Shown: piece after piece, positions 37,617 to 46,408 of the stretch
Position numbering within the stretch: position 1 is the first letter of the stretch
How the letters are laid out: each line of letters opens with the position of its first letter
NCBI RefSeq assembly: GCF_900411395.1
Contig: NZ_OXCQ01000001.1
Span: 124,001 to 188,000 of the forward strand
Length of the DNA: 64,000 nucleotides
Direction: 5' to 3'
DNA from: Streptococcus sp. 596553
GTDB lineage: Bacteria; Bacillota; Bacilli; Lactobacillales; Streptococcaceae
Position numbers and translations under genes: made by a program
The notes under the pieces: generated by a model
The model's input: the letters and a program-made list of their open reading frames with translations, nothing else
Databases searched by the model: none
Told to the model about the DNA's origin: nothing

Positions 37617-38327
37617 ATGTCTATCCATATTGCTGCTCAGCAGGGTGAAATTGCTGATAAAATTCTTCTTCCTGGGGATCCTCTTCGTGCCAAGTTTATT
37701 GCGGAGAATTTCCTTGAAGATGCTGTTTGTTTTAACGAAGTGCGTAACATGTTTGGTTACACTGGTACTTACAAGGGTCACCGTGTATCTGTAATGGGAA
37801 CTGGGATGGGAATGCCATCGATTTCGATTTATGCGCGTGAGTTGATTGTGGACTACGGTGTGAAGAAATTGATTCGTGTGGGAACTGCTGGTTCTTTGAA
37901 TGAAGATGTTCACGTCCGTGAATTGGTTTTGGCGCAGGCAGCTGCAACCAACTCAAACATTGTCCGTAATGACTGGCCACAGTATGATTTCCCACAAATC
38001 GCTAGCTTTGATTTGCTGGATAAGGCCTACCATATTGCTAAAGAACTTGGTATGACCACCCACGTTGGGAACGTTTTGTCTTCTGATGTTTTTTATTCAA
38101 ACTACTTTGAAAAGAACATCGAACTTGGTAAATGGGGAGTCAAGGCTGTGGAAATGGAAGCAGCAGCCCTTTACTATCTTGCTGCCCAACACCATGTTGA
38201 CGCGCTTGCTATCATGACCATCTCTGATAGCTTGGTCAATCCAGACGAAGACACAACTGCAGAAGAACGCCAAAATACCTTCACTGATATGATGAAGGTC
38301 GGTTTGGAAACATTGATTGCAGACTAA
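37617..38327 (+). CDS. deoD: Purine nucleoside phosphorylase, DeoD type (hexameric)
   Basis: A 236-residue enzyme cleaving purine (deoxy)nucleosides to base plus pentose-1-phosphate. Motifs: [50 protein letters not shown], and V-E-M-E-A-A-A-L-Y plus TISDSL in the active site. ATG 37617 gives the standard N-terminus; the longer frame from 37560 runs through the leader element. Notably, no Shine-Dalgarno is visible in the 15 bases before the ATG. Confidence 0.95.
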   Translation: MSIHIAAQQGEIADKILLPGDPLRAKFIAENFLEDAVCFNEVRNMFGYTGTYKGHRVSVMGTGMGMPSISIYARELIVDYGVKKLIRVGTAGSLNEDVHVRELVLAQAAATNSNIVRNDWPQYDFPQIASFDLLDKAYHIAKELGMTTHVGNVLSSDVFYSNYFEKNIELGKWGVKAVEMEAAALYYLAAQHHVDALAIMTISDSLVNPDEDTTAEERQNTFTDMMKVGLETLIAD

Positions 38328-38556
38328 AGGTAGGCTATATTCAGAATGATTTCTCTTGTTCTCAAAATGATAACTATCAACAATGAATCGATCCTGAAAT
38401 AGGTAAGAATAAGGAAATTGAAGGAAGCCTAATTGTGTCAAAGGACCGAGACTAGTCAGTTTAATATCTAAATCATAATCAAATAAAGTTGGAAGCCAAG
38501 TTGACAAGAAGTCAAGACTTTCAACTTTTTAACTTGAAAATTCCTAGGAGTACAAA
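38328..38556 (+). other. 229-base gap between deoD and the Sir2 gene
   Basis: No gene can be supported. On the minus strand about 60 codons (38328-38507) are open and look protein-like, but they run on into antisense deoD. No terminator or promoter with good scores by eye; AGGAG precedes the Sir2 ATG. Confidence 0.4.
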
Positions 38557-39288
38557 ATGGATAAGATTGAACAATTACAAGGTATTATTGATCAAAGTCA
38601 GAGCATTGTCTTTTTCGGTGGTGCAGGGGTTTCTACAGAGTCTAATATTCCAGATTTTCGTAGTTCAGATGGTATATATAGTCTGAAACTGGGTCGCCAT
38701 TTTACTGCCGAGCAACTGGTTTCACGCACTATGTTTGAGCGCTATCCAGAGGATTTTTTTGATTTCTACAAAAAGTATCTGGTCTATCCTGATGCCAAGC
38801 CGAATTTAGCACATGATTATCTAGCGTCGTTGGAAAAAACAGGTAAATTAAAGGCGATTGTGACGCAAAATATCGATAGTCTCCATGAAATGGCAGGATC
38901 TCAGAAAGTTTTGAAACTGCATGGTAGTGCAGATTGTAATTATTGTTTGGGCTGTCATCGCTTTTATGATTTGACTGCCTTTTTGGAACTTGAAGGTCCA
39001 GTTCCCTACTGCTTAGATTGTCGCAAGGTGGTCAAACCTGACGTGACCCTTTATGAGGAAGCGCTAGATATGGATGTATTTAGTCGCGCAGCTCGAGCCA
39101 TTCAGCAAGCAGATTTGTTGATCATTGGTGGAACTTCCTTAGTTGTTTACCCTGCAGCTAGTCTAGTCAATTATTTTTCAGGGTCAAATCTTGTTGTTAT
39201 CAACAAGTCCAGCACTCCTCAAGACAGCCAAGCTGATTTAGTTATCGAAGGTAAGATTGGAGAAGTTTTTTCTAAATTGAGACAATAA
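38557..39288 (+). CDS. Sir2-family NAD-dependent protein deacylase
   Basis: A 243-residue sirtuin that removes acyl groups from lysines using NAD. The GAGVSTESNIPDFRSSDG segment binds NAD (residues 22-39) and TQNIDSLHEMAG follows. Catalytic H122 lies in LHGS, the zinc ligands are C127/C130 and C152/C155, and GGTSLVVYPAA is the second NAD motif. CTAGGAG precedes ATG 38557. Monocistronic, ended by the hairpin at 39288. Confidence 0.93.
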   Translation: MDKIEQLQGIIDQSQSIVFFGGAGVSTESNIPDFRSSDGIYSLKLGRHFTAEQLVSRTMFERYPEDFFDFYKKYLVYPDAKPNLAHDYLASLEKTGKLKAIVTQNIDSLHEMAGSQKVLKLHGSADCNYCLGCHRFYDLTAFLELEGPVPYCLDCRKVVKPDVTLYEEALDMDVFSRAARAIQQADLLIIGGTSLVVYPAASLVNYFSGSNLVVINKSSTPQDSQADLVIEGKIGEVFSKLRQ

Positions 39289-39330
39289 AAAACTGAAAGA
39301 AGTAGGATTATACTTCCTTCAGTTTTTTTG
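39288..39330 (+). terminator. Terminator after the Sir2 gene
   Basis: AAAAACTGAA-A-GAAGTA pairs with TACTTC-C-TTCAGTTTTT; the 3' arm is a T-run. Confidence 0.85.
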
Positions 39331-39516
39331 TATCACGAACTCAGAAACTATGAACAAGATTCTCTTCATTTCTAGGGGAATTTTATTGTTGATTTATAAA
39401 TTGCTCGAGTTATTTTTAATTGTTGAATAAAAGGAAAAAAGATGACTTCTGGATGAAAAACTTCCTTTTTTAGTCAATCAGTACATGCTGATTTTAATGA
39501 AATGCTACTATATTGT

Positions 39517-40029
39517 TTACTTTTTTAAAGATCGCAAAAAACAATCAATCTCTGCTTGAGAATGGAGAATATGCATCTTTTCTGGGTAAGTATTGTTTAA
39601 GTATTGGTATCTATCCTTAGCATTTTTTGTTCGACCATCCCAGAGAATCCATCTGATAAACTCCCAATTAAATTGTTCTTGACAACCAGCTGCCATACTT
39701 TCTCTGACTTTTCCCCGGTATTTAAGATAACGCTTAAAGGCCCGAAAGAGACAGGTAAATGGTGAAAAATTGAGAAAGATGATTTGGTCAGCTTCCTGCA
39801 TTCTTTCCTCATAGAAACACCAAGAATAATTACCATCGATGACCCAAGCTTCATGCTTGGTGAGAAAATTTTTCATCTCGGTTAACATCCAATCACGGTC
39901 ACTGTCTTGCCAACCAGGTTGAAATTGGAGTGTGTCCATATGAAGTTTTGGGATGGAGTAGTAGAGAGATAACTTTTCAGCTAGCGTTGACTTACCAGCA
40001 CCAGAATATCCGATAATTGCAATTTTCAT
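39517..40029 (-). CDS. P-loop kinase-like protein (DNA topology modulation/FlaR-like)
   Basis: A 170-residue protein of the adenylate-kinase-like group often annotated as DNA topology modulation protein. Walker A GYSGAGKS is at residues 7-14, HMDTLQFQPGW follows, then WVIDGNYS and a lid-like basic segment RAFKRYLKYRGKVRE. It is probably a small-molecule kinase; the topology annotation is historical and not supported by the sequence. GGTAGAAA precedes the ATG. Located after rpsT on the minus strand. Confidence 0.82.
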   Translation of the reverse strand: MKIAIIGYSGAGKSTLAEKLSLYYSIPKLHMDTLQFQPGWQDSDRDWMLTEMKNFLTKHEAWVIDGNYSWCFYEERMQEADQIIFLNFSPFTCLFRAFKRYLKYRGKVRESMAAGCQEQFNWEFIRWILWDGRTKNAKDRYQYLNNTYPEKMHILHSQAEIDCFLRSLKK

Positions 40030-40054
40030 TTTCTACCTTTTCCTATTTGGAGAC

Positions 40055-40080
40055 AAAAAAACAGCCTCTATGGACTGTTT
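40055..40080 (-). terminator. Terminator of rpsT
   Basis: On the minus strand AAACAG pairs with CTGTTT (extended by two inner pairs), followed by TTTT. Confidence 0.75.
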
Positions 40081-40081
40081 C

Positions 40082-40318
40082 TTATTTAGCAAGTTTAGCT
40101 GAAAGACGAGCTTTGTCGCGGCTTGCTTTGTTTTTGTGAATCAAACCTTTAGTTTCTGCTTTATCGATAGCTGAGCTAGCAGCACGGAAAAGTTCTTCAG
40201 ATGGGTTTGCTTCGAAAGCTTTGATAGCAGTACGCATAGCTGATTTTTGAGCTGAGTTCTTTTCGTTTTGTTTAACGTTCAATTCAGCGCGTTTGATAGC
40301 TGATTTAATGTTTGCCAA
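40082..40318 (-). CDS. rpsT: Ribosomal protein S20
   Basis: A 78-residue small-subunit protein binding 16S rRNA, Lys/Ala-rich helical ([20 protein letters not shown]...). The start is TTG at 40318: GGAGGT lies 8 bases upstream and the protein then begins ANIKSA as in other S20 proteins. A longer ATG start (40333) would place the ribosome site inside the gene. A weak UUG start is also used by E. coli rpsT, where it is tied to autogenous control. Confidence 0.95.
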
Positions 40319-40385
40319 TGTTCTTACCTCCATATTTACTAACTATACCATTATATCTGAAAACTTACGTTTTGACAAGGGAAAA

Positions 40386-41306
40386 TTATTTTTTTAAGTA
40401 AATTTCATCGATTTCATGGTTCTTGCTTTTATGAAGAATCACTTCTGCACGATTTCTAGTTGGTTCAATATAATTTTGTAGATTTGTGAGATTGATACTG
40501 GTCCAGACTTGATGAGCAAAGGATTCCACTTCCCCAATTGGCATTTGAGTAAAACGATAGTAGTAGCTTTCAGGGTCGTTTTGGGCTAGGCTCAGCATTT
40601 TCAAGAAACGGTCCAGATACCAACTCTCAATATCATCCACTCCAGCATCAACATAGATGGAAAAGTCAAAGAAGTCGGTGATATAGAGACGCTCGTTTTG
40701 TGGATTTTGAAAGACATTTATTCCCTCAACAATGACAAAATCAGCAGCTTTGACGCTTTGCTTTTCCTCGGGTACGATGTCGTAGACTTCATGAGAATAG
40801 ACAGGAATATCTACATCTTGTCCATTTTTGATGCGATCCAGGAAGTTGAGAAGAGCTTCCATATCATAGCTTTCAGGAAATCCCTTACGATTTAGAATCC
40901 CCTGCTCAATCAAGGTTTGATTGGGATAGAGGAAACCATCAGTTGTAACCAACTCAACACTAGCATCAGTTACAGTTCTAGAAAGCAGGGTTTGCAATAG
41001 TCGGCTGGTTGTTGATTTTCCAACGGCAACACTCCCAGAAACCCCAATAATAAAAGGCTGAGATTTACTTTCACGTTGGAGGAAAATTCCTTTTGAAAAG
41101 GCCAAATCTTCCTTAGTTCGCTTGTAAATCTGAATCAGATGAGCCAAGGGGAGATAGATATCTGTAACGTCTTGAAGACTGATTTGGTCATTAAAACTCT
41201 TGATAGATTCCAATTCTTCTTCTGTCAAAGGAGGTGTTGTCTTTCGATGTAAAGATTGCCAAGTCTGGCGGCTGATTTTTTCAAAATGTAAAAATTCGTT
41301 GGTCAT
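40386..41306 (-). CDS. coaA: Pantothenate kinase, type I
   Basis: A 306-residue enzyme catalysing the first step of coenzyme A synthesis (phosphorylation of pantothenate). The P-loop [12 protein letters not shown] is at residues 88-99, then [22 protein letters not shown]-x-x-Y-D-I-V-P and VEGINVFQ. The ATG at 41306 follows AGGGGAAAA; the frame upstream to 41336 overlaps the promoter. Extended -10 (TGGTATGAT, minus strand, 41332-41340) lies just upstream, divergent from the promoter at 41369-41397. Confidence 0.95.
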   Translation of the reverse strand: MTNEFLHFEKISRQTWQSLHRKTTPPLTEEELESIKSFNDQISLQDVTDIYLPLAHLIQIYKRTKEDLAFSKGIFLQRESKSQPFIIGVSGSVAVGKSTTSRLLQTLLSRTVTDASVELVTTDGFLYPNQTLIEQGILNRKGFPESYDMEALLNFLDRIKNGQDVDIPVYSHEVYDIVPEEKQSVKAADFVIVEGINVFQNPQNERLYITDFFDFSIYVDAGVDDIESWYLDRFLKMLSLAQNDPESYYYRFTQMPIGEVESFAHQVWTSINLTNLQNYIEPTRNRAEVILHKSKNHEIDEIYLKK

Positions 41307-41368
41307 TTGTTTTCCCCTAGATATTTTGTCTATCATACCATAAAAAGCTAAAAAAATAAAGCGGTTTC

Positions 41369-41397
41369 TTGATAATAGTAAGCCAATATCGTATAAT
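41369..41397 (+). promoter_or_regulatory. Near-consensus promoter preceding decamer repeats
   Basis: TTGATA (41369-41374), 17 bases, TATAAT (41392-41397). The expected start falls inside the first repeat unit. Confidence 0.8.
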
Positions 41398-41400
41398 AGA

Positions 41401-41490
41401 AGTAGATAGAAGTAGATAGAAGTAGATAGAAGTAGATAGAAGTAGATAGAAGTAGATAGAAGTAGATAGAAGTAGATAGAAGTAGATAGA
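41401..41490 (+). repeat. Nine perfect tandem copies of AGTAGATAGA
   Basis: Nine identical 10-base units in a row, purine-rich, directly after the -10 box. The transcript would start in or before the array and carry it as its 5' leader. Copy number should be unstable by slippage. Confidence 0.97.
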
Positions 41491-41588
41491 GGATGAACAA
41501 TTTATTGATGAAGTAGGAGGAGCCGCTTTCTACTGACTTATCAGCTATAAAGGGGGCTTTTGGGTTTATAACTTATAGGAGGTGTGTC

Positions 41589-41993
41589 ATGAAAATCTTA
41601 AAAAGTTATATATTGGAACTCTGTTTTATTTTAAGTTTTGCTCTACCTTTTATAAAAGGAGTCAATGCGGATAATGGTAGACGCTTTGTGGAAATCTATT
41701 ACGGTTTTACTTTTTTGATGGAACATGCCATTGTAACAGTTGTTTTTATCTGTTCACTCTTGATTGCTTGCCTACTAAAAAAACGGTGGACGAAATGGCT
41801 TGTTGCGGGTAGTTATCTATTTTTGATTTTGTGGATTGCGACAGAGGGTTATTTCTTCCGCATGTCACTAGAAGATTTGATACGACTTTGGACAAGTTTG
41901 GAATTCCTGACAAAAACGTATCAGTTGGGCTTTTATCTAAACATCTTATTGGGAATCCTGTTGATAATAAAGTATTTTAAGGTTAAGCAATAG
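41589..41993 (+). CDS. Small membrane protein of unknown function
   Basis: A 134-residue protein with about four transmembrane helices (near 7-24, 45-64, 70-88 and 112-130) separated by short basic loops. The first segment is not a cleavable signal by eye. ATAGGAGGTG precedes the ATG. It is the first gene after the strong promoter and the decamer array, with a leader of almost 190 bases. I do not recognise the family. Confidence 0.8.
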   Translation: MKILKSYILELCFILSFALPFIKGVNADNGRRFVEIYYGFTFLMEHAIVTVVFICSLLIACLLKKRWTKWLVAGSYLFLILWIATEGYFFRMSLEDLIRLWTSLEFLTKTYQLGFYLNILLGILLIIKYFKVKQ

Positions 41994-42096
41994 TCATAAA
42001 AATGCGCTTGATTATAGACAATAAATTTGTTGTTTTATCATGTCAATGATAGCTGTAGTCCTAGATGAAATACTATTTGCTTATAAAGGTTGAAAG

Positions 42097-42141
42097 AGAT
42101 TGAAGGGGAGCTATTGTAAAGCAACTTCCTTCAATCTTTTT
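42097..42141 (+). terminator. Terminator after the membrane protein gene
   Basis: AGATTGAAGG pairs with CCTTCAATCT, followed by TTTT. Confidence 0.8.
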
Positions 42142-42156
42142 GTCTCATTCTGGATA

Positions 42157-42171
42157 TGTAAACGATTTACA
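42157..42171 (+). promoter_or_regulatory. Inverted repeat TGTAAACGATTTACA overlapping the -35 region
   Basis: A 6-bp perfect palindrome with a CGA centre, one base longer than a CcpA cre core of the TGTAAA-CG-TTTACA type. It covers the -35 position of the promoter at 42187-42195, so a bound protein would repress. Confidence 0.5.
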
Positions 42172-42186
42172 ATTTAAGTCAAATTA

Positions 42187-42195
42187 TGGTAAAAT
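42187..42195 (+). promoter_or_regulatory. Extended -10 promoter TGGTAAAAT, leaderless arrangement
   Basis: TAAAAT at 42190-42195 ends 6 bases before ATG 42202; predicted start of transcription at the A of ATG. TTACAA lies 17 bases upstream as a weak -35. No Shine-Dalgarno between. Confidence 0.6.
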
Positions 42196-42201
42196 AGTTT
42201 C

Positions 42202-42792
42202 ATGAGTAAAATGTATTATGCAGAAAATCCTGACGCTGCTCACGACATTCATGAGTTGAGAGTGGACTTGTTGGGAGAAAAAATGACCTTTTTGACGGAT
42301 GCGGGTGTTTTTAGCAAGAAAATGGTTGACTTCGGAAGTCAACTCTTGCTCAAGTGTCTAGAGGTCAACCAAGGAGAAACTGTCCTTGATGTAGGCTGTG
42401 GTTACGGACCTTTGGGCTTGTCTTTAGCTAAGGCTTATGGAGTTCAGGCGACCATGGTCGATATCAATAATCGTGCCTTGGATTTGGCGCGACAAAATGC
42501 TGAACGAAATAAAGTAGAAGCGACGATTTTCCAGTCCAACATCTATGAACAAGTTGAAGGTACATTTGACCATGTTATTTCCAATCCTCCTATCCGTGCA
42601 GGCAAGCAAGTAGTTCATGAAATCATTGAGAAAAGTAAAGATTTCTTGGAAACTGGTGGGGATTTGACTATCGTTATCCAGAAAAAACAAGGGGCTCCAA
42701 GTGCTAAGTCCAAGATGGAAGATGTATTTGGTAATTGTGAAATCGTCAAAAAAGATAAGGGATACTATATCCTTAGAAGTGTGAACGAATGA
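42202..42792 (+). CDS. Class I SAM methyltransferase, RsmC-like
   Basis: A 196-residue methyltransferase of the YbxB/RsmC type. Motif I is DVGCGYGPLGLSLA, the acidic ribose-binding strand is MVDINNRAL, and the N6/N2-amine motif SNPPIRAGKQVVHEI follows. Relatives methylate guanine 1207 of 16S rRNA; the short single-domain form suggests rRNA modification but the position is not certain. Its last four bases overlap the pdp start (ATGA), so it heads the pdp-deoC-cdd operon. Confidence 0.88.
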   Translation: MSKMYYAENPDAAHDIHELRVDLLGEKMTFLTDAGVFSKKMVDFGSQLLLKCLEVNQGETVLDVGCGYGPLGLSLAKAYGVQATMVDINNRALDLARQNAERNKVEATIFQSNIYEQVEGTFDHVISNPPIRAGKQVVHEIIEKSKDFLETGGDLTIVIQKKQGAPSAKSKMEDVFGNCEIVKKDKGYYILRSVNE

Positions 42793-44066
42793 GAGCAGTT
42801 GATTTAATCCAAAAGAAACGAGACGGTCAAGAACTGACTTCGAGTGAAATTGAATGGCTGGTAGAAGGCTATGTATCAGGAACTGTTCCTGATTATCAGA
42901 TGTCTGCCTTTGCTATGGCTGTTTATTTCAAAGGAATGACGACACGAGAAATCTCTGACCTAACTATGAAGATGGTCAAGACTGGGCAAGAGTTTGACCT
43001 GTCTGCCATTGATGGTGTGAAAGTTGACAAGCATTCTACTGGTGGTGTCGGCGATAAGGTAACCTTGATTTTGGCTCCTCTTGTTGCAAGCTTTGGTGTT
43101 CCTGTGGCAAAAATGAGTGGTCGTGGTCTCGGCCATACTGGTGGGACAATTGATAAATTGGAGTCCATTAAGGGCTATCAAGTGGAACGCAGTCAAGAAG
43201 ATTTCATTCGTCAAGTTCAGGATATTGGTGTATCTGTCATTGGGCAATCAGACCAGCTGGTCAAAGCAGATAAGCTTCTCTACGCTCTCCGTGATGTGAC
43301 CGCAACTGTTGACACGATTCCTTTGATTGCGAGTTCGGTGATGAGCAAGAAAATCGCTGCAGGAGCGGATGCTATTTTACTAGATGTGACTGTCGGTGAG
43401 GGCGCCTTCATGAAGACGGTTGATGAGGCGCGTGAGTTGGCTCAAACTATGGTGGAACTTGGTAAGGCAGTTGGTAGAAAAACGGTAGCAGTGATTACCG
43501 ATATGAGTCAGCCCTTGGGACGAGCGATTGGAAATCGTCTAGAAATTCTTGAAGCACTTGAGATTTTACAAGGTCAAGGACGTCAGGATATTACCCACTT
43601 CATCTGTGAATTGGCTCAAATTATGCTTGGCCTGGCAAATGTAAACAAGACAGTTGAAGAAGTTCGTCAACATCTTGAAAATGGCCAAGCGCTTGCTAAG
43701 TTTGAGGAGATGGTCCAAGCCCAAGGTGGAGACTTAGAAGACCTCTATCGTTCTGTAAATGTAGCCCATGTGGTGGAAATACCTGCTCAGGAAACGGGTG
43801 TCATTTCAGCTCTTCCAGCTATGGAATTTGGGCTTTATGCTATGAGACTGGGGGCAGGCCGTGCAGTCAAGTCTGATGCCTTGGACTATGAAACAGGAAT
43901 TGTTTTTGAAAAGAAAGTTGGAGATTCCGTTCAAAAGGGAGAAATTGTTGCAAAAGTATACACAAATGGAAAAATTTTTCCTCAGCTAGTTACAGATTTT
44001 CAAAAATATGTTAAAATAAATGATAGGGTGCAAAGTTTACGAGAAATTATAGAAATTATCTCATAA
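42789..44066 (+). CDS. pdp: Pyrimidine-nucleoside phosphorylase
   Basis: A 425-residue enzyme cleaving uridine, thymidine or deoxyuridine by phosphorolysis. Signature [18 protein letters not shown], the phosphate site [13 protein letters not shown], a helical N-terminal domain and the C-terminal beta-hammerhead domain with G-D-x-V-Q-K-G-E are all present. Full length. It supplies (deoxy)ribose-1-phosphate to DeoB and DeoC. Confidence 0.94.
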   Translation: MRAVDLIQKKRDGQELTSSEIEWLVEGYVSGTVPDYQMSAFAMAVYFKGMTTREISDLTMKMVKTGQEFDLSAIDGVKVDKHSTGGVGDKVTLILAPLVASFGVPVAKMSGRGLGHTGGTIDKLESIKGYQVERSQEDFIRQVQDIGVSVIGQSDQLVKADKLLYALRDVTATVDTIPLIASSVMSKKIAAGADAILLDVTVGEGAFMKTVDEARELAQTMVELGKAVGRKTVAVITDMSQPLGRAIGNRLEILEALEILQGQGRQDITHFICELAQIMLGLANVNKTVEEVRQHLENGQALAKFEEMVQAQGGDLEDLYRSVNVAHVVEIPAQETGVISALPAMEFGLYAMRLGAGRAVKSDALDYETGIVFEKKVGDSVQKGEIVAKVYTNGKIFPQLVTDFQKYVKINDRVQSLREIIEIIS

Positions 44067-44085
44067 ACTGCAGGAGAATCCGAAT

Positions 44086-44748
44086 ATGAAATTAAATAAA
44101 TATATCGATCATACGCTTTTAAAACAAGATGCAACAGAAAATCAAATTGATTGTTTGTTGTCTGAGGCTAGGGAGTATGATTTTGCCAGTGTTTGCGTTA
44201 ATCCGACCTGGGTTGAACATGCCAAAAAAGGGCTTGAAGGCACAGATGTCAAGGTCTGCACAGTAGTAGGTTTCCCCTTGGGAGCAACAACTTCAACTGT
44301 GAAAGCTTTTGAGACAAAAGAAGCTATCCAAAATGGGGCTGATGAGATTGACATGGTAATCAATGTTGGGGCTCTCAAATCAGGCAATTTAGCCTTGGTA
44401 GAGTCAGATATTCGCGCAGTCGTGGAAGCAAGTGGTGACAAGTTAGTGAAAGTCATTATTGAAGCTTGCCTTCTGACAGATCAAGAAAAAGTTGTGGCTT
44501 GTCAATTAGCCCAAAAAGCAGGAGCTGATTTTGTTAAAACATCTACTGGCTTTTCAACTGGTGGCGCTACGATAGCAGATGTTCAATTGATGCGTGAAAC
44601 AGTTGGGCCTGATATGGGTGTCAAGGCTGCTGGTGGAGCTCGTTCTTATGCAGATGCTCTTGCCTTTGTGGAAGCAGGGGCGACCCGTATCGGAACGTCA
44701 GCTGGAGTAGCAATTCTAAAAGGAGAATTGGCAGATGGCGACTACTGA
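44086..44748 (+). CDS. deoC: Deoxyribose-phosphate aldolase
   Basis: A 220-residue class I aldolase splitting deoxyribose-5-phosphate into acetaldehyde and glyceraldehyde-3-phosphate. Active-site residues are visible as D89, K122 and Schiff-base K151 in [13 protein letters not shown]; the phosphate loop is [20 protein letters not shown] precedes the ATG. Overlaps cdd by 14 bases. Confidence 0.96.
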   Translation: MKLNKYIDHTLLKQDATENQIDCLLSEAREYDFASVCVNPTWVEHAKKGLEGTDVKVCTVVGFPLGATTSTVKAFETKEAIQNGADEIDMVINVGALKSGNLALVESDIRAVVEASGDKLVKVIIEACLLTDQEKVVACQLAQKAGADFVKTSTGFSTGGATIADVQLMRETVGPDMGVKAAGGARSYADALAFVEAGATRIGTSAGVAILKGELADGDY

Positions 44749-45124
44749 GTTGATTGAACTGGCAATTGAAACCAGCAAACGTGCCTATGTCCCCTATTCT
44801 CACTTTCCTATCGGAGCAGTTTTAGTGGCAAAAGACGGAAGTGTTTACACGGGAGTGAATATCGAAAATGCTAGCTATCCTTTGACCAATTGCGGTGAGA
44901 GAACAGCCATTTTTAAGGCTGTATCTGAAGGGCAAAGAGAGTTTTCAGAGCTGATTGTTTATGGTCAAACTGAAAAACCAATTTCACCATGTGGTGCTTG
45001 TCGCCAAGTAATGGTCGAATTTTTTGAACAAGATCTAAAAGTGACCTTAGTCGCAAAAGATAAATCGACGGTCGAGATGACGGTCGGGGAATTACTTCCA
45101 TATTCTTTTACAGACTTAAACTAG
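44735..45124 (+). CDS. cdd: Cytidine deaminase
   Basis: A 129-residue homotetrameric-type zinc enzyme converting (deoxy)cytidine to (deoxy)uridine, which Pdp then cleaves. Zinc ligands C53, C86 and C89 and proton-shuttling E55 ([16 protein letters not shown]) are present. AAAGGAGAA within the deoC end serves as its ribosome site. Confidence 0.96.
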   Translation: MATTELIELAIETSKRAYVPYSHFPIGAVLVAKDGSVYTGVNIENASYPLTNCGERTAIFKAVSEGQREFSELIVYGQTEKPISPCGACRQVMVEFFEQDLKVTLVAKDKSTVEMTVGELLPYSFTDLN

Positions 45125-45213
45125 TCTGAGTCGCTCTTTGAGTGGCACGGTCCTTGTGGCCAACCAATCCATACTTGCAACATCGTTGCACATCTTATTT
45201 AGGAGGTTCAGTA

Positions 45214-46266
45214 ATGAACAAGAAACAATGGCTAGGTCTTGGCCTAGTAGCAGTGGCAGCAGTTGGACTTGCTGCATGTGGTAACCGCTCTTCTCGTAAG
45301 GCAGATTCATCTTCTGATGTGAAGACAAAAGCAGCAATCGTCACTGATACTGGTGGTGTTGATGACAAATCATTCAACCAATCAGCTTGGGAAGGTTTGC
45401 AAGACTGGGGTAAAGAACACAATCTTTCAAAAGATAAAGGTTTCACTTACTTCCAATCAACAAGTGAAGCTGACTACGCTAACAACTTGCAACAAGCGGC
45501 TGGAAGTTACAACCTAATCTTCGGAGTTGGTTTTGCCCTTCACAATGCAGTTAAAGATGCAGCTGAAGAGCACACTGATTTGAACTATGTCTTGATTGAT
45601 GATGTGATTAAAGATAAAAAGAATGTTGCTAGCGTAACGTTTGCTGATAACGAAGCTGCTTACCTTGCGGGTGTTGCAGCGGCTAAAACAACTAAAACAA
45701 AACAAGTTGGTTTTGTAGGTGGTATTGAGTCTGAAGTTATCTCACGTTTTGCAGCTGGATTTAAAGCTGGTGTTGAGTCAGTAGATCCATCTATCAAAGT
45801 ACAAGTTGACTATGCTGGTTCATTTGGTGATGCTGCTAAAGGTAAAACAATTGCAGCAGCACAATACGCAGCTGGTGCAGACGTTGTTTATCAAGCAGCA
45901 GGTGGAACAGGTGCTGGTGTCTTTGCAGAAGCAAAATCACTTAACGAAAGTCGTCCTGAAAATGAAAAAGTTTGGGTTATCGGTGTTGACCGTGACCAAG
46001 AAGCAGAAGGTAAATACACTTCTAAAGATGGCAAAGAATCAAACTTTGTTCTTGTATCTACTTTGAAACAAGTTGGTACAACTGTAAAAGATATTTCTAA
46101 CAAGGCAGAAAAAGGTGAATTCCCTGGCGGTCAAGTGATCGTTTACTCATTGAAGGATAAAGGGGTTGACTTGGTAACAACTAACCTTTCTGAAGAAGGT
46201 AAAAAAGCTGTCGAAGATGCAAAAGCTAAAATCCTTGATGGAAGCGTAAAAGTTCCTGAAAAATAA
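45214..46266 (+). CDS. pnrA: Nucleoside-binding lipoprotein (BMP family, PnrA)
   Basis: A 350-residue lipoprotein; the signal sequence ends at lipobox VGLAAC with lipidated C22. The mature part is of the Bmp/TmpC family: AAIVTDTGGVDDKSFNQSAWEGL, FGVGFALHNAV, VGFVGGIES, and QAAGGTGAGVF. It delivers purine (and probably pyrimidine) nucleosides to the ABC transporter that follows. ATG 45214 follows AGGAGG; upstream in-frame codons are intergenic. Likely still in the pdp-deoC-cdd transcript (90-base gap without a terminator). Confidence 0.94.
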   Translation: MNKKQWLGLGLVAVAAVGLAACGNRSSRKADSSSDVKTKAAIVTDTGGVDDKSFNQSAWEGLQDWGKEHNLSKDKGFTYFQSTSEADYANNLQQAAGSYNLIFGVGFALHNAVKDAAEEHTDLNYVLIDDVIKDKKNVASVTFADNEAAYLAGVAAAKTTKTKQVGFVGGIESEVISRFAAGFKAGVESVDPSIKVQVDYAGSFGDAAKGKTIAAAQYAAGADVVYQAAGGTGAGVFAEAKSLNESRPENEKVWVIGVDRDQEAEGKYTSKDGKESNFVLVSTLKQVGTTVKDISNKAEKGEFPGGQVIVYSLKDKGVDLVTTNLSEEGKKAVEDAKAKILDGSVKVPEK

Positions 46267-46288
46267 TGGATGGAAGTCATTTCTTAGG

Positions 46289-46373
46289 AAGCGGCCATCG
46301 GCCGCTTTTTAAGAGTTGAGACAAAGTCATTTTGTCTCAGTAAAGCTTGCTACTAGACAAACTAGCAAGTTTT
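46289..46373 (+). terminator. Three consecutive hairpins between pnrA and its ABC genes
   Basis: Hairpin 1: AAGCGGCC-ATC-GGCCGCTTTTT (46289-46310), a strong terminator. Hairpin 2: TGAGACAAA...TTTGTCTCA (46317-46339). Hairpin 3: CTTGCTA...TAGCAAG plus TTTT (46346-46373). Together they are expected to reduce read-through so that the binding protein is made in excess of the transporter. Confidence 0.8.
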
Positions 46374-46408
46374 ATTGAAATAAAATAAGACTCTGAAAGG
46401 AAGAGCAC

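Noticed and set aside
38097..38507. 136-codon minus-strand open frame across the deoD end and the following gap
   Set aside because: Half of it is antisense deoD and no Shine-Dalgarno precedes its start. The intergenic part (38328-38507) looks faintly protein-like, so it is mentioned as a gap description only.
41401..41490. Possible CRISPR array
   Set aside because: The units are 10 bases, perfectly contiguous and have no spacers; it is a simple tandem repeat. No CRISPR array or cas gene was seen anywhere in the window.
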